From an uncultured Eubacteriales bacterium (GTDB lineage: Bacteria > Bacillota > Clostridia > Christensenellales > Borkfalkiaceae), in contig UQTB01000024.1 in the NCBI GenBank assembly GCA_900543915.1, forward strand, positions 1 to 34,374: a stretch of DNA of 34,374 nt, in the 5' to 3' direction. The stretch's first letter is position 1. Each line of letters opens with the position of its first letter. The translations under genes were made by a program, and so were the position numbers. This document shows, in pieces, positions 7,986 to 14,763 of this stretch. Below the pieces are notes generated by a model. It saw only the letters and a list, made by a program, of their open reading frames with translations. It ran no database searches and was not told the DNA's origin.

Positions 7986-8261
7986 TTATTCGTTGATGCC
8001 GTCCTTATACGCTTTGCCGAATTTGAAGTTGGGAGCCTTCGTCGCTTCGACGTGGATCTTTTCTCCCGTCAGCGGGTTGATGCGCTCGCGCGCGGGCTTG
8101 TTCTTGACTTCAAACGTGCCGAATCCGGAAAGCTGGATCTTCTCGCCCTCTTTCAGTCCGTCGGTCACTGCTTTTATAAACGCATCGTAAGCGGCGCCGG
8201 CTTCTTTTAAAGTGATCCCCGCGTTATTCGCAATCGCTCTGATAAATTCGTTTTTGTTCAT
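7986..8261 (-). CDS. hup: HU-family histone-like DNA-binding protein
   Basis: A 91-residue protein of standard HU length. MNKNEFIRAIANNAGITLKEAG is the helical dimerisation part. KIQLSGFGTFEVKNKPARERINPLTGEKI contains the conserved GFGTFE turn and the beta-arm with the RxxxNPxTG signature, and the protein ends in the usual APNFKFGKAYKDGIN helix. HU bends and compacts DNA as a dimer without strict sequence preference. The start has GGAGGG upstream, and the gene has its own promoter and terminator, so it is monocistronic. It is divergent from the glycerol-1-phosphate-dehydrogenase-like gene across about 120 bases. Confidence 0.97.
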   Translation of the reverse strand: MNKNEFIRAIANNAGITLKEAGAAYDAFIKAVTDGLKEGEKIQLSGFGTFEVKNKPARERINPLTGEKIHVEATKAPNFKFGKAYKDGINE

Positions 8262-8289
8262 AACTACCCTCCAATGGTTATTATGTCTT

Positions 8290-8317
8290 ATTATACCATA
8301 AATTCAAAATAAAACAA
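8290..8317 (-). promoter_or_regulatory. Sigma-A promoter of hup
   Basis: On the minus strand, TTGTTT (8317-8312), a 16-base spacer and TATAAT (8295-8290). It gives a leader of about 20 bases with a normal ribosome binding site. Confidence 0.8.
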
Positions 8318-8343
8318 TCATTTTTTAAATTTTTTTTGTGCGC

Positions 8344-8372
8344 TTGACAAAAGTTTCGTTTTATTCTATGAT
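8344..8372 (+). promoter_or_regulatory. Sigma-A promoter placed directly on the start codon (predicted leaderless transcript)
   Basis: TTGACA at 8344-8349, a 17-base spacer and TATGAT at 8367-8372. The ATG at 8382 begins only nine bases after the -10 box, so the transcript should start 0-4 bases before the start codon. No Shine-Dalgarno sequence is present. Confidence 0.8.
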
Positions 8373-8381
8373 TATTTGGTA

Positions 8382-9644
8382 ATGAAAGACTTATTTTCGC
8401 TCGGGCTGCCCGAATTTTCCCATGTCGATTTCCCCTGCGGGTGCGGCAGAACGCACGTTCTGAACGCAGATTTTCACTACGGCAATTATAAAGCGCTGCT
8501 CGCCGATCTCGTCAGAAGCCGCGCGCCGGGGGGGAAGATCGCGGTGATCGCCGGAAACGATATGTTTTTAAAGTACGGCAGGCGCGCCGCCGAAGCGTTG
8601 GAGGAGGCGGGCTGTACGCCCGTCAACGTGATCCTGAAAAACACCTTTGACAAGCGGCTGGAAAACGCGGGCGGGCTCTTCCGCCTTCCCGAGGACGTGC
8701 GCCTCGCCGTGGTGACGGACAACGAGCTCTTCGACGCGGCGTCTTACTTTGCGGGGATCCGCGGCATTCCCCTCGCGCTCGTTCCCGCCTCCACGAACGT
8801 GCAGGGCGGCGCGGGCGATACCGTCACCGTCAACGTGCGCGGGTACGAGGAGACCTTCTTTACGGGCGCGGAACGGATCTTCCTCATCGACGAGGCGCTC
8901 TTCCGCAAGTGCGAGCCCCTTGCCGCTGCGGATACCTTCGCGGAAATCATCTCCAAGACGGTGGCCATGATCGACTACCGCGTGCGCGGGGCGATGCGCG
9001 GAGAATGGCAGTGCCGCGAGAGCTACAATCTCGCGCGCGAGGTGGTGAGCGATACCTTCCGCATTCTCAATTATTCGGAATCCGGCATTCCGCTCCGCCT
9101 GCTTGAAAATCAGCTCCGCATGACGATCGCCTGTTCGTTCACGGACGGCGCGCTGTTTGGGGGGAGCGGGGAGGAGCAGATGGCGAAACTCCTGGAGTAC
9201 GAGAGCGGGCTTCCGCTCGCAGAGTGCCGCTTTTTCGCCGCGCTCAGACTTTTGGAGCTCTACCGAATGTATTTTGCGGGCGAACTGGACGGCGGGCTGA
9301 AACTCCCCGACTATTCCGCGCGCGCCGCGCTGATGGCGCGCATCACCGGGCAGGAAGAATATCTCTTCCTGAAATCTTTTTCCGAAAACAGAATCCCGCT
9401 CGGCACCGTTCTGCAAAAGAAGGGGGAGATCGCGGCAAAGCTCTCCTCCGAGCTGGAAGGGCTCTGTGCGATCAAAGAAAAAATCTACAACACTTACCTC
9501 GCGCTGGGGGGAAACCCCGGGCTGAACGAGGCGTTTTCAGACGCTTCCGTCCGCGGCGCCGCGTATTCCGCGCCCGACTTCCCGGATTCGTTCAACACGC
9601 TTACGCTGATGCGCGAAGAGGGAATCTTGGAGTATCTGAAATGA
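8382..9644 (+). CDS. sn-glycerol-1-phosphate dehydrogenase-like protein (AraM/EgsA branch), metal site apparently altered
   Basis: 420 residues of the iron-alcohol-dehydrogenase/dehydroquinate-synthase fold. The N-terminal FPCGCGRTHVLN is typical of the AraM branch. GKIAVIAGNDMFLKYG and VPASTNVQGGAGDTVTV form the Rossmann-like nucleotide half, and AADTFAEIISKTVAMIDYRV matches the usual GD-x-K-x-x-x-DW segment. The later region where AraM/EgsA proteins carry GSEHxxSH and SHGE metal-binding histidines reads GSGEEQMAKLLEYESGLPLAEC here, with no histidine. It may therefore be a divergent or non-catalytic member. Family members make sn-glycerol-1-phosphate from dihydroxyacetone phosphate. ATGA overlap couples it to the HAD phosphatase, as araL and araM are neighbours in Bacillus. 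No ribosome binding site precedes the ATG. Confidence 0.75.
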   Translation: MKDLFSLGLPEFSHVDFPCGCGRTHVLNADFHYGNYKALLADLVRSRAPGGKIAVIAGNDMFLKYGRRAAEALEEAGCTPVNVILKNTFDKRLENAGGLFRLPEDVRLAVVTDNELFDAASYFAGIRGIPLALVPASTNVQGGAGDTVTVNVRGYEETFFTGAERIFLIDEALFRKCEPLAAADTFAEIISKTVAMIDYRVRGAMRGEWQCRESYNLAREVVSDTFRILNYSESGIPLRLLENQLRMTIACSFTDGALFGGSGEEQMAKLLEYESGLPLAECRFFAALRLLELYRMYFAGELDGGLKLPDYSARAALMARITGQEEYLFLKSFSENRIPLGTVLQKKGEIAAKLSSELEGLCAIKEKIYNTYLALGGNPGLNEAFSDASVRGAAYSAPDFPDSFNTLTLMREEGILEYLK

Positions 9645-10423
9645 AATTAAGCGAGATCAAATGCCTTTTGCTGGATATGGACGGCACCGTCTATCTCGGA
9701 GACCGCCCCATCGGCGGCGTCGGCCGCACGCTCAGCGCCCTCCGCGAACGGGGGATCCGCCTGATTTTTCTCACCAACAATTCGAGCAAAACGGAGGATC
9801 TGTACCGGGAAAAGCTCGCCCGCCTGGGGCTGTGGGACGACCGGGACGCCGTCTATACCTCCGGCATGGCTGCCTGCGCTTATCTGAAAGCGCATTTCCC
9901 GGGGAAGAAAACCTTCATCGTGGCGACGGAAGCGGTCAAGTCCTATTTTGAGCGCGAGGGGATTCTGTCCGCGGAGAAAGACGCGGAAGTGGCGCTTCTC
10001 GCCTACGACACGGAAATCACTTATGAGAAGATCGCCGCCTTCAATCGCTGTCTGAAAAAGGGCGCGTACTACGTCGCCACCCACCCGGACGTCACCTGCC
10101 CGGCGGAGGAGGTCTTTGTGCCCGATCTCGGCTCTTTTTTCAAGCTCTTCGAGGCGAGCGCCGGAAGACTGCCGGACGTCGTCGTGGGGAAGCCCTCTCC
10201 CGTCATGGGGGAGGAAATCCTGCGCATGACCGGGCTTTCCCGCGCGGAGATCGCCATGGCGGGAGACCGGCTGAACACGGATATCCTGTTCGCAATCAAC
10301 TCCGGGTTCCGCTCGATTCTGGTTTTAAGCGGGGAAACGACCGAAGGGGCGCTCGCCGCCTCTGCGGTCAGGCCCGACCTGGTTCTTCCCTCGATCAACG
10401 AAATTTTGAAAGAAACCGAATAA
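9641..10423 (+). CDS. HAD-IIA (NagD/AraL-like) phosphatase
   Basis: 260 residues. Motif I is LLLDMDGTVYLGDRP (nucleophile D12, acid D14). Motif II is FLTNNSSK. The motif III lysine lies in VVGKPSP, and motif IV is AGDRLNTDI. The cap between motifs II and III is the alpha/beta type of subclass IIA, as in NagD, AraL and phosphoglycolate/glycerol-phosphate phosphatases. The start codon overlaps the preceding stop (ATGA), so translation is coupled to the glycerol-1-phosphate-dehydrogenase-like gene. In Bacillus subtilis araL and araM are adjacent too, which suggests a conserved functional link in sugar- or glycerol-phosphate metabolism (inference). The substrate cannot be predicted from sequence; enzymes of this class are often promiscuous. 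Confidence 0.9.
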   Translation: MKLSEIKCLLLDMDGTVYLGDRPIGGVGRTLSALRERGIRLIFLTNNSSKTEDLYREKLARLGLWDDRDAVYTSGMAACAYLKAHFPGKKTFIVATEAVKSYFEREGILSAEKDAEVALLAYDTEITYEKIAAFNRCLKKGAYYVATHPDVTCPAEEVFVPDLGSFFKLFEASAGRLPDVVVGKPSPVMGEEILRMTGLSRAEIAMAGDRLNTDILFAINSGFRSILVLSGETTEGALAASAVRPDLVLPSINEILKETE

Positions 10424-10444
10424 ATTTATTTTTTTCTGTCAATC

Positions 10445-10475
10445 ATCTCCTTGCCGGCGCAGGGAGATTTTTTTT
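10445..10475 (+). terminator. Terminator after the dehydrogenase-phosphatase operon
   Basis: A 10-base-pair stem (ATCTCCTTGC with GCAGGGAGAT, one wobble), tetraloop CGGC and eight U residues. The next gene's ribosome binding site starts a few bases further on. Confidence 0.9.
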
Positions 10476-10490
10476 GCGCCGGGCGGAGGA

Positions 10491-10904
10491 ATGATGAAAG
10501 GACTTTTGACGTTGATTCTGTCCGCGGCGATGATCGCGGCGGTCGCGTATCTCCCGGTACGGCCGGCGTTTGACGAGGAGGGCGTCTATACCGTTTATCG
10601 CTACAGCGCGAGCTCCCTCGCCGCATCTGAGCGATTTGAGGGGAACTATATCTGGGATTCCCGCACGGTGGAGGGGGAAAGCGTTTCCTTTATGGACGCG
10701 TCGTTCGATCTCGCTTCGGCGCTGGATCGGTACGCGGCGAAACTGCTCTTTTCTGAGCAGGCGGGAGACGTGACGGTCTATTACGCGTTTTCCCCCCTCC
10801 TTACATACCGTGCGGCGCTCTGCGGTCAGACCGTGAATCTTCAGATCGCGGTGGAAAACGAGCGCGTCACGTTGGGAACGCCGCTGATTTTCGGCAGTTT
10901 TTAA
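10491..10904 (+). CDS. Small secreted protein, possibly YwmB-like
   Basis: 137 residues. An N-terminal hydrophobic segment (LLTLILSAAMIAAVAYL) is probably an uncleaved anchor or signal peptide, followed by an extracellular domain of about 110 residues. The C-terminal strings VNLQIAV and VTLGTPLIFG recall the end of YwmB (DUF1779, TATA-binding-like fold). The protein is about 100 residues shorter than YwmB, so it may hold only the second half of that fold. In Bacillus subtilis ywmB lies just upstream of murAA-spoIID-spoIIQ, and here a SpoIIQ-like M23 gene follows, which fits (inference). ATG codons at 10491 and 10494 are both close to GGAGGA; the second gives slightly better spacing. Role unknown. 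Confidence 0.6.
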   Translation: MMKGLLTLILSAAMIAAVAYLPVRPAFDEEGVYTVYRYSASSLAASERFEGNYIWDSRTVEGESVSFMDASFDLASALDRYAAKLLFSEQAGDVTVYYAFSPLLTYRAALCGQTVNLQIAVENERVTLGTPLIFGSF

Positions 10905-10923
10905 AAATTTTTCGTTTTTCGGC

Positions 10924-10951
10924 GTATAAAAGCGAAAAGAGCGGGAATCAT
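10924..10951 (+). promoter_or_regulatory. Candidate sigma-F-type promoter for the M23 gene
   Basis: GTATA (10924-10928) and GGGAATCAT (10943-10951) resemble the forespore sigma-F elements GYATA and GGNNANAHT (8 of 9 for the second). The spacing of 14 is slightly short. No good sigma-A promoter is visible in this gap. Tentative. Confidence 0.35.
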
Positions 10952-10982
10952 CAACGTGAAATCAATTTTGGAGGATTCATAT

Positions 10983-11630
10983 ATGAAAGGCAACAAATTT
11001 TGGGCGTTTATGAAGAAAAACGCGTTTTATTTCGTCCTGGGCTTCTGTCTCCTGGCGATCGCGCTCTCCTTCACGTTTTACGCCGTCAGTCAGAACAAAA
11101 AACCCGTGGATTCGGGACAGCAGACCCCCGTCGACCCGGATGACGGCAAGGATCCGGACGGCGAAGATCCCACCGATCCCGAAGACCCCGATGAGCCCAC
11201 CATCGTCGAAGTGGTGTTTCAGCTCCCCGTCGCGAACGGAACGGTGATCAAGGGGTACTCCGCCGATCAGCCGGTCTTCAATCAGACCCTCGAGCGCTAT
11301 GAAGTGCATCTCGGGATCGATTTCGGCGGTGCGGAAGGCGCGGAGGTTTACGCCGCTTACGGCGGAAAAATCGAGAGCATCGAGACCAAATACCTGACGG
11401 GGACGACCATCGTCATCGATCACGGGGACAATTTAAAGACGGTCTACAATTCTCTCACGCCGGACGAAGATCTCGCTGTCGGGCAGACCGTGACCAAGGG
11501 ACAGGTGCTCGGCACCATATCCGCGACGAATCTGCAGGAATATAAGGACGGCGCGCATCTGCACTTCCAGACGATGGAGAACGGCGCGTATATCGATCCC
11601 GAAAAGTACCTCGATCTCGAAGAAAAATAA
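10983..11630 (+). CDS. Membrane-anchored M23 (LytM) peptidase, SpoIIQ-like
   Basis: 215 residues: a basic N-terminus, one membrane helix at about 14-36 (FYFVLGFCLLAIALSFTFYAV), an acidic Pro/Asp linker at about 44-72 (DPDDGKDPDGEDPTDPEDP), then an LytM domain. VHLGIDFGG supplies the HxxxD pair and GAHLHFQ the HxH motif, so all zinc ligands appear present. Clostridial SpoIIQ proteins keep this metal site, unlike the Bacillus one, and form the channel between forespore and mother cell with SpoIIIAH. The upstream YwmB-like gene, a possible sigma-F promoter and the SpoIVF genes in this window favour a sporulation role. A vegetative cell-wall hydrolase is the alternative. The start at 10983 has GGAGG upstream; a spurious upstream ATG is ignored. 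Confidence 0.8.
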   Translation: MKGNKFWAFMKKNAFYFVLGFCLLAIALSFTFYAVSQNKKPVDSGQQTPVDPDDGKDPDGEDPTDPEDPDEPTIVEVVFQLPVANGTVIKGYSADQPVFNQTLERYEVHLGIDFGGAEGAEVYAAYGGKIESIETKYLTGTTIVIDHGDNLKTVYNSLTPDEDLAVGQTVTKGQVLGTISATNLQEYKDGAHLHFQTMENGAYIDPEKYLDLEEK

Positions 11631-11676
11631 ATAAACCGATCCGCCGTTCTCTGAACGGAACAATTTTCTCCCTTTG

Positions 11677-11712
11677 CCCCGCGGCGAACATCGTTCGCCG
11701 CGGGGATTTTTT
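11677..11712 (+). terminator. Terminator of the M23 gene
   Basis: Thirteen-base perfect arms (11677-11689, 11693-11705) around a 3-base loop, followed by A and six T. Confidence 0.93.
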
Positions 11713-11829
11713 AAATTCCGCTTTCAGTTGAACGGATTTTCCCCGCCCGGCGTTTCGGAACGGGGACATGCTGTCATAAAAAAAAGGCCTTTCGAATAAA
11801 ATAGCGTTGAAATGAAACGGGAGGAAACC

Positions 11830-13290
11830 ATGAAGAGACTGAGTATTGTTTTTGCGCTCGTCGTCGCCGCGCTGTGCGTTCCGCTGTTTACCGCCTGCGC
11901 GGGCGGGCAGAAAGGGACGAAATATACGATTGACGCCGTTTACGACGACCAGGCGCGCACGCTGACGGCGGAGATGACGCTGGATTTTTGCAACGACACC
12001 GACAACGCGCTCACCGAACTCCGCTTTCATCTGTTCGGCAACGCCTATCGGCAGGGAGCAAAGTACGAGCCGATCGCCGTCCAGAATCGGTATAAGGCGT
12101 ATTACGACGGGATCAATTACGGCAGCATGACCGTCACGGGCGTCTCGGTCGGCGGAGAAGAGACCGCTTATACGATCGGCGGGGAGGATGAAAATATCCT
12201 GATCGTTCCGCTAGGGCGCGAGCTGTTTCCCGATGAGCAGGCTGCGGTGGAGATCTCGTTCACAGTCGTGCTGGCGAAGGTCAATCACCGCCTCGGCGTG
12301 GGGAAGAACACGGTAAATTTCGGAAATTTTTACCCCGTGCTGTGCGTTTACGAGACGGAAACCGGCTGGATCGAGTGCAATTACTACAACGTGGGGGATC
12401 CGTTTGTCTCCGCCTGCGCGGATTACGACGTGTCGTTTACCGTGCCCGAAGGGTACGAGATCGCGGCGTCCGGCAGAGCGGTCAACACCTCCAGAGGGAG
12501 CGGAACGCGCACATTCCGCTATCTTCTGAACAACGCGCGTGATTTTGCGGTGGTGCTGGGAAAGGAGCTGGAGGTACTGACAGCCTCCGCCGGCGGCGCG
12601 GAAGTGAATTACTATTACTTCGACGACGCCCGCGCGGAAGAAAATCTGAAATATGCCGTCCAGAGCGTGGAGACCTTCGCGTCGCTCTTCGGCGCCTATC
12701 CCTATAAGACCCTCGCCGTCGTACAGGCGGATCTTCTGCAGGGGGGAATGGAGTATCCCGGCCTGGTCTACATTTCTTCCGACCTGCAGCCGGCGGAGAT
12801 CGGGGAAGTCATCGTCCACGAGACGGCGCACCAGTGGTGGTATGCCGCGGTGGGGAACAATCAGGTCACGGAAGCCTTCCTGGACGAGGGACTGGCGGAA
12901 TATTCCGTGGTGCTGTTTTACGAAAACCATCCGGAGTACGGCCTGACGCGGGAAGGTCTGATCGAGACGGCGACGCGCACGTATCAGTCTTACTGCTCGG
13001 TATACGATAAGATCTTCGGCGGCGTGGATACTTCGATGACGCGCCCGCTCTCCGTTTATTCGGGGGAATACGAATACGTCAACGTGACTTATATCAAGGG
13101 ATGCCTGATGATGGACTGTTTGCGCATCGGGATCGGGGACGACCGGTTTTTTGAAGGATTGCAGAATTATTACGCGGAATTTTCCGGAAAAATCGCGACG
13201 GCGGCCGATCTCGCGGGCGTCTACGAGCGGCTCGGCTGCGATACGAACAGCTTTTTCGCCGGATTTTTGGACGGGAAAGTGATCTTGTGA
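11830..13290 (+). CDS. M1-family (gluzincin) metallopeptidase lipoprotein
   Basis: 486 residues. The signal LSIVFALVVAALCVPLFTAC-A has a lipobox with the lipid Cys at about residue 23. A beta-rich N-terminal domain (VYDDQARTLTAEMTLDFCNDT) is followed by the catalytic domain: GGMEYPGLVYIS is the counterpart of the GxMEN substrate loop, HETAHQWWYAAVG carries HExxH, and E in FLDEGLAEYS is the third zinc ligand, 18 residues downstream as in M1 enzymes. It is about half the length of classical aminopeptidase N, lacking most of the C-terminal helical domain; this short form is common in Bacillota. It probably trims peptides at the cell surface. The start at 11830 has GGGAGG at good spacing. Confidence 0.88.
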   Translation: MKRLSIVFALVVAALCVPLFTACAGGQKGTKYTIDAVYDDQARTLTAEMTLDFCNDTDNALTELRFHLFGNAYRQGAKYEPIAVQNRYKAYYDGINYGSMTVTGVSVGGEETAYTIGGEDENILIVPLGRELFPDEQAAVEISFTVVLAKVNHRLGVGKNTVNFGNFYPVLCVYETETGWIECNYYNVGDPFVSACADYDVSFTVPEGYEIAASGRAVNTSRGSGTRTFRYLLNNARDFAVVLGKELEVLTASAGGAEVNYYYFDDARAEENLKYAVQSVETFASLFGAYPYKTLAVVQADLLQGGMEYPGLVYISSDLQPAEIGEVIVHETAHQWWYAAVGNNQVTEAFLDEGLAEYSVVLFYENHPEYGLTREGLIETATRTYQSYCSVYDKIFGGVDTSMTRPLSVYSGEYEYVNVTYIKGCLMMDCLRIGIGDDRFFEGLQNYYAEFSGKIATAADLAGVYERLGCDTNSFFAGFLDGKVIL

Positions 13291-13292
13291 AA

Positions 13293-13330
13293 AATTTTCG
13301 GTAAATTTGCGTTTTTACTGCCGAAAATCA
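13293..13330 (+). terminator. Weak hairpin after the M1 peptidase gene
   Basis: ATTTTCGGTA pairs imperfectly with TGCCGAAAAT. There is no following T-tract, so termination here is uncertain. Confidence 0.3.
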
Positions 13331-13351
13331 GGTTAATTTCAGGGATATTTA

Positions 13352-13380
13352 TTGACAAACCGCCCAACAAATGCTAAAAT
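13352..13380 (+). promoter_or_regulatory. Strong extended -10 sigma-A promoter of the LRR lipoprotein
   Basis: TTGACA at 13352-13357, a 17-base spacer and TAAAAT at 13375-13380, preceded by TGC (extended -10). The same TTGACA...TGC-TAAAAT pattern drives rpmG at 21809. Confidence 0.9.
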
Positions 13381-13421
13381 AAATGGTACTGAAATGTCAG
13401 ACTGTTTATAAGGAGCGATAC

Positions 13422-14531
13422 ATGAAGAAGATTCTGAACTTGTTTTTGATCGGTGCAATGCTGGTTTCGCTCGCGCTTGGCTTCGGCGCGTGCAGCACGG
13501 AGGAGACCGCGGAGCCGGGCATGACCGTCAAATACATCGGCGGGCAATATACGCTCATCGAATACGTGCAGGAAGAGGGTGTGACCGAACTCACCATCGA
13601 CAAGACGGAGGACGGAAAGCAGATCACCGCGATCAAGGCGGGCGCGTTTGACGGCAACGAGGAAATCAAAAAGATCACCGTTTCCGCCGGCGTCACGGAA
13701 ATCGCGGAGGGCGCGTTCAAGCGCATGGAAGCGCTGGAAGAAATCACCCTTCCGTTCGTCGGAGCGGAGGAGACGAACGTCAACGCGGCGCGCCTGTTCG
13801 GCTATGTGTTCGGTACGGATTCCTACGATAAGGGCGTATCCGTCACGCAGAATTACAACGCGACCGGCACTGCGACCTACTATCTGCCGCAGACGCTGCA
13901 GAACGTCACCATCACGGGGGGCGCCGACTACAAGGTCCCCGCGTATGCCTTTTATAATTGCACCGCGTTAAAGAGCATTACGATCGGCGACGCCGCGGAA
14001 ATCGGTGACGCTGCGTTTTACAACTGTTCTTATCTCACCGACTTCGCTGTCCCCGCTAACGTGACGGCGATCGGCGACGAGGCGTTTGTCGGCTGCAACC
14101 GGCTGAAGAGCATTTCGTTCGGGACGGACAGCAAGCTGGAAACGATCGGCAAAGCGGCGTTCAAGGGAAGCAAGATGACGGCCGTCACGCTTCCTTCCGG
14201 GCTGAAAACCATCGGCGAAAACGCGTTTGAAAACGCCAATCTCGAGACCATAGCGATTCCCGCGGGCGTTGCGGAAATTCCCTATTACGCGTTCTACGGC
14301 TGCGCGCGCCTGACCAAAGTCACGGTTTCGGGCACGGCGCTCACCCGTATCGGGGAAGCGGCGTTCCAGGGCTGTAAAAAGCTGACGGAAATCGAGGGGA
14401 TGCCTTCTTCCGTCCAGGAGATCGCCCCTTACGCGTTTGCGGAGTGCGACGCGCTCACCGAGGCGTTCCGGGCGACGGTGGCGGAGATCGGCGGAGAGTT
14501 CGTCTTCGGCTATCAGAAAGAAGAAGCTTAA
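13422..14531 (+). CDS. BspA-type leucine-rich-repeat (LRR_5) lipoprotein
   Basis: 369 residues. LFLIGAMLVSLALGFGAC-S is a lipoprotein signal (lipid Cys about 24). From about residue 50 onward there are roughly a dozen repeats of 20-24 residues of the Treponema-pallidum/BspA type, such as IGDAAFYNCSYLTDFAVP, IGDEAFVGCNRLKSISFG, IGENAFENANLETIAIP and IGEAAFQGCKKLTEI. The motif IG-x-x-AF-x-x-C-x-x-L recurs. Such proteins sit on the cell surface and usually mediate binding to host or bacterial ligands; no enzymatic site is expected. An insertion of about 45 residues (FGYVFGTDSYDKGVSVTQNY) splits the early repeats. AAGGAG precedes the ATG at 13422. Single-gene transcript with strong promoter and terminator, so probably well expressed. 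Confidence 0.92.
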   Translation: MKKILNLFLIGAMLVSLALGFGACSTEETAEPGMTVKYIGGQYTLIEYVQEEGVTELTIDKTEDGKQITAIKAGAFDGNEEIKKITVSAGVTEIAEGAFKRMEALEEITLPFVGAEETNVNAARLFGYVFGTDSYDKGVSVTQNYNATGTATYYLPQTLQNVTITGGADYKVPAYAFYNCTALKSITIGDAAEIGDAAFYNCSYLTDFAVPANVTAIGDEAFVGCNRLKSISFGTDSKLETIGKAAFKGSKMTAVTLPSGLKTIGENAFENANLETIAIPAGVAEIPYYAFYGCARLTKVTVSGTALTRIGEAAFQGCKKLTEIEGMPSSVQEIAPYAFAECDALTEAFRATVAEIGGEFVFGYQKEEA

Positions 14532-14545
14532 AGCAATCAAAAGAG

Positions 14546-14568
14546 GCGGCGTTCAGCCGCTTTTTTTT
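14546..14568 (+). terminator. Terminator of the LRR lipoprotein gene
   Basis: GCGGC, loop GTTCA, GCCGC and eight T. The stem is short but GC-only. Confidence 0.88.
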
Positions 14569-14638
14569 GTGCGCGAAGGTGCGGCGTACCGAGAAATTTC
14601 ATAAAAACGGTGGCAAGAGGAAAATTTTGAAAAAACTC

Positions 14639-14667
14639 TTGTCAACGCACGATATTTGTGATATAAT
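14639..14667 (+). promoter_or_regulatory. Extended -10 promoter of the prepilin-like gene
   Basis: TTGTCA at 14639-14644, 17 bases, TATAAT at 14662-14667 with TGA just before it (extended -10). The start site should be near 14674, giving a 5' leader of about 90 bases. Confidence 0.85.
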
Positions 14668-14680
14668 GAAAAAAAATAAA

Positions 14681-14729
14681 TGGGCGCGCCCATTCTCTTT
14701 GTCCGACTTGTGTTAAGTCGGACAAAGAG
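14681..14729 (+). promoter_or_regulatory. Structured 5' leader: 12-base palindrome plus 15-base-pair perfect hairpin
   Basis: TGGGCGCGCCCA (14681-14692) is a perfect palindrome. It is followed by a hairpin with perfect 15-base arms (14695-14709 and 14715-14729) and the loop GTGTT. No U-tract follows, so it is not a standard terminator. The gene's AAGGAG site comes about 20 bases later. It could protect the mRNA 5' end or be a protein-binding site. I do not recognise it as a known riboswitch. Confidence 0.75.
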
Positions 14730-14763
14730 GGGGAGGCCTAAAAGAAAAGGAGAGAAAAAAGAA

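Noticed and set aside
14680..14763. Longer N-terminus for the prepilin-like protein
   Set aside because: It would add 28 residues before the basic leader and run through the 5' hairpin; AAGGAG supports 14764.
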